From Streptomyces flaveolus (lineage in GTDB: Bacteria > Actinomycetota > Actinomycetes > Streptomycetales > Streptomycetaceae): a DNA stretch of 64,000 nt. Positions 62,977 through 64,000 of this stretch are shown one piece after another. A model generated the notes under the pieces. The model was not told the DNA's origin. It did no database searches and was given only the letters and a program-made list of their open reading frames with translations. A program made the translations under genes and the position numbers. Position 1 is the first letter of the stretch. Each line of letters starts with the position of its first letter. The stretch spans positions 124,001-188,000 of the forward strand of contig NZ_BMRV01000015.1 of the NCBI RefSeq assembly GCF_014648815.1. The letters run 5' to 3'.

Positions 62977-64000
62977 ATGCTCTCCGGGAACGGTCGTCAC
63001 CGTCGCCCCCGCCAGGCTCCCGCCCTGGTCGTCGCTGCAGGAGTGACCGGCTCCGCCATCGCGATCCCGCTCCTGGGGGCCACCGGCGCCCACGCGGCCG
63101 ACGGAACGAACTGGGACCGGGTCGCCGAGTGCGAGACGGGCGGTGCCTGGAGCCAGAACAGCGGCAACGGGTACTACGGCGGCCTGCAGCTGTCCCAGGA
63201 CATCTGGGAGCAGTACGGCGGTCTGGGGTACGCGTCGAGCGCCGACCAGGCGAGCCGCTCGCAGCAGATAGCCGTCGCCGAGAAGGTGCTCGCGGCCCAG
63301 GGCATCGCCGCCTGGCCGACCTGCGGCCTGCTCGCGGGGCTGGGCAACGACTCGGGAGTCCTGTCCGGCGGCACCGGGGCTCCGGGTGACGGGGCGTCGG
63401 CGGGGGAGAGCGGTTCGGGCACTTCGGGTACGCCCGGGTCATCCGGGTTGACCGATTCCAGTGAGTCCGTCCCCGAATCGTCTTCTTCGGCGACCCCCTC
63501 CCCGTCCCAGTCCCCCTCCCGGTCCGGCTCCCCGTCGCCGTCCGCCTCGGCCACGACTGACGCCGCGTCGGGCAGTGGGGACGAAACGGCCAAGTCCGAC
63601 ACGTCCACCCCGTCCGGCACTCCGGCCGACGGTGACGCGCAGGCGTCCGACGGCACGGGTGCCGCCGCGCCGGGCGGTGAGGAGTCGGACAAGTCGGGGC
63701 AGACTGACGCCGCTTCGGGGCTCACCGGCACCGAGGGGACCACGACCGGCCGGCACCGCGGCGACAGCGCCGAGGAGGGCGCGGTGGACGGCCGTACGGC
63801 GGAGTCGTCGGGGCGGCACGCCTCGCGCGACGAGAACGGCGGCCGCGGCCTCACGGACGGCTCGTACACCGTCCGTTCGGGCGACAGTCTGTGGGGCATC
63901 GCCGACTCCCTTGACCTCACCGGCGGATGGCACGCGCTCTACGCCGACAACAAGGACGTGGTCGGCGCCGACCCGGACCACATCCTGCCCGGTCAGAAGC
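62977..64000 (+). CDS. Resuscitation-promoting factor with LysM domain, 3' end beyond window
   Basis: 341 residues are visible. A signal peptide ends at about residue 41 (GATGAHAADG). The lysozyme-like Rpf domain at 42-117 starts NWDRVAECETGGAWSQNSGN with the catalytic Glu after Ala. A long Ser/Gly/Thr/Pro-rich linker follows, then a LysM domain from about 290 (YTVRSGDSLWGIADSLDLTG) that is cut by the window end. It cleaves peptidoglycan during germination and growth. Position next to the CYP107-type gene suggests the RpfC (SCO3098-like) orthologue. ATG 62977 follows GAAAGG; a GTG at 62962 is in frame but lacks a ribosome site. Only 143 bp separate it from the P450 gene. Confidence 0.92.
   Translation, partial: MLSGNGRHRRPRQAPALVVAAGVTGSAIAIPLLGATGAHAADGTNWDRVAECETGGAWSQNSGNGYYGGLQLSQDIWEQYGGLGYASSADQASRSQQIAVAEKVLAAQGIAAWPTCGLLAGLGNDSGVLSGGTGAPGDGASAGESGSGTSGTPGSSGLTDSSESVPESSSSATPSPSQSPSRSGSPSPSASATTDAASGSGDETAKSDTSTPSGTPADGDAQASDGTGAAAPGGEESDKSGQTDAASGLTGTEGTTTGRHRGDSAEEGAVDGRTAESSGRHASRDENGGRGLTDGSYTVRSGDSLWGIADSLDLTGGWHALYADNKDVVGADPDHILPGQK

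Overview
The window is about 72% G+C Streptomyces chromosome. Evidence includes extreme third-position G/C bias, frequent GTG starts, and Streptomyces-type small families (XRE-DUF5753/DUF397, MT0933-like antitoxin). The order of ppc, pth, rplY, prs, glmU, mfd, CYP107-type P450 and rpf matches, from memory, the SCO3129-SCO3098 stretch of the S. coelicolor core in reverse. Core DNA lies on both sides of one large accessory block.

Layout. 0-5.8 kb: a RelE/Phd-type toxin-antitoxin pair (toxin cut by the window edge), a desaturase-TetR operon, ppc and a small membrane protein. 5.84-28.86 kb: a 23-kb defence island. It holds a two-gene ATPase/DUF4276 module, read divergently from a complete type 2 BREX (Pgl) system: pglW, pglX, pglY, pglZ, brxD, brxHI. 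A WhiJ-like regulator module (XRE-DUF5753 + DUF397) and two small Streptomyces-type genes sit between pglW and pglX. The island ends 26 bp from the stop codon of pth. A diverged copy of the last 30 bases of pth lies at the other end, so the island looks inserted at the 3' end of pth. 28.8-33.1 kb: pth, rplY, prs, glmU and tRNA-Gln, all on the minus strand. 33.2-39.7 kb: an orphan NarL-type sensor kinase, then four genes built from polymorphic-toxin and immunity domains (SUKH-3; YwqJ-like deaminase; WHH-nuclease-like + SUKH; Imm35-like + Pro/Gly linker + deaminase + SUKH-4), none with a signal peptide. 39.9-48.4 kb: a DivIVA/FilP-like coiled-coil protein, an acetate-type symporter with its DUF485 partner, a 14-TM MFS pump and a MacB/FtsX-type ABC exporter. 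48.7-55.1 kb: mfd, an orphan antitoxin-like protein, a lipoprotein HNH nuclease and two exported proteins. 55.3-64 kb: an HTH-methylase-specificity fusion protein, a membrane protein with a Ser/Thr kinase, a SurA-like lipoprotein, MazG, a P450 and the start of an Rpf muralytic enzyme.

How they work together. By analogy with known Pgl/BREX-2 systems, PglX should methylate host DNA and PglW, PglY, PglZ, BrxD and BrxHI should restrict phage growth. The ATPase/DUF4276 pair is a likely second defence module sharing the 198-bp divergent control region, which contains a perfect 17-bp palindrome. pglX has an A+T-rich centre (40-48% G+C in two hand-counted lines) between G+C-rich ends. That fits module exchange in the methyltransferase. 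Several intergenic dyads (2.2, 7.7, 39.8, 44.7 and 55.2 kb) are candidate operators. No CRISPR, rRNA, transposase or integrase was recognised.
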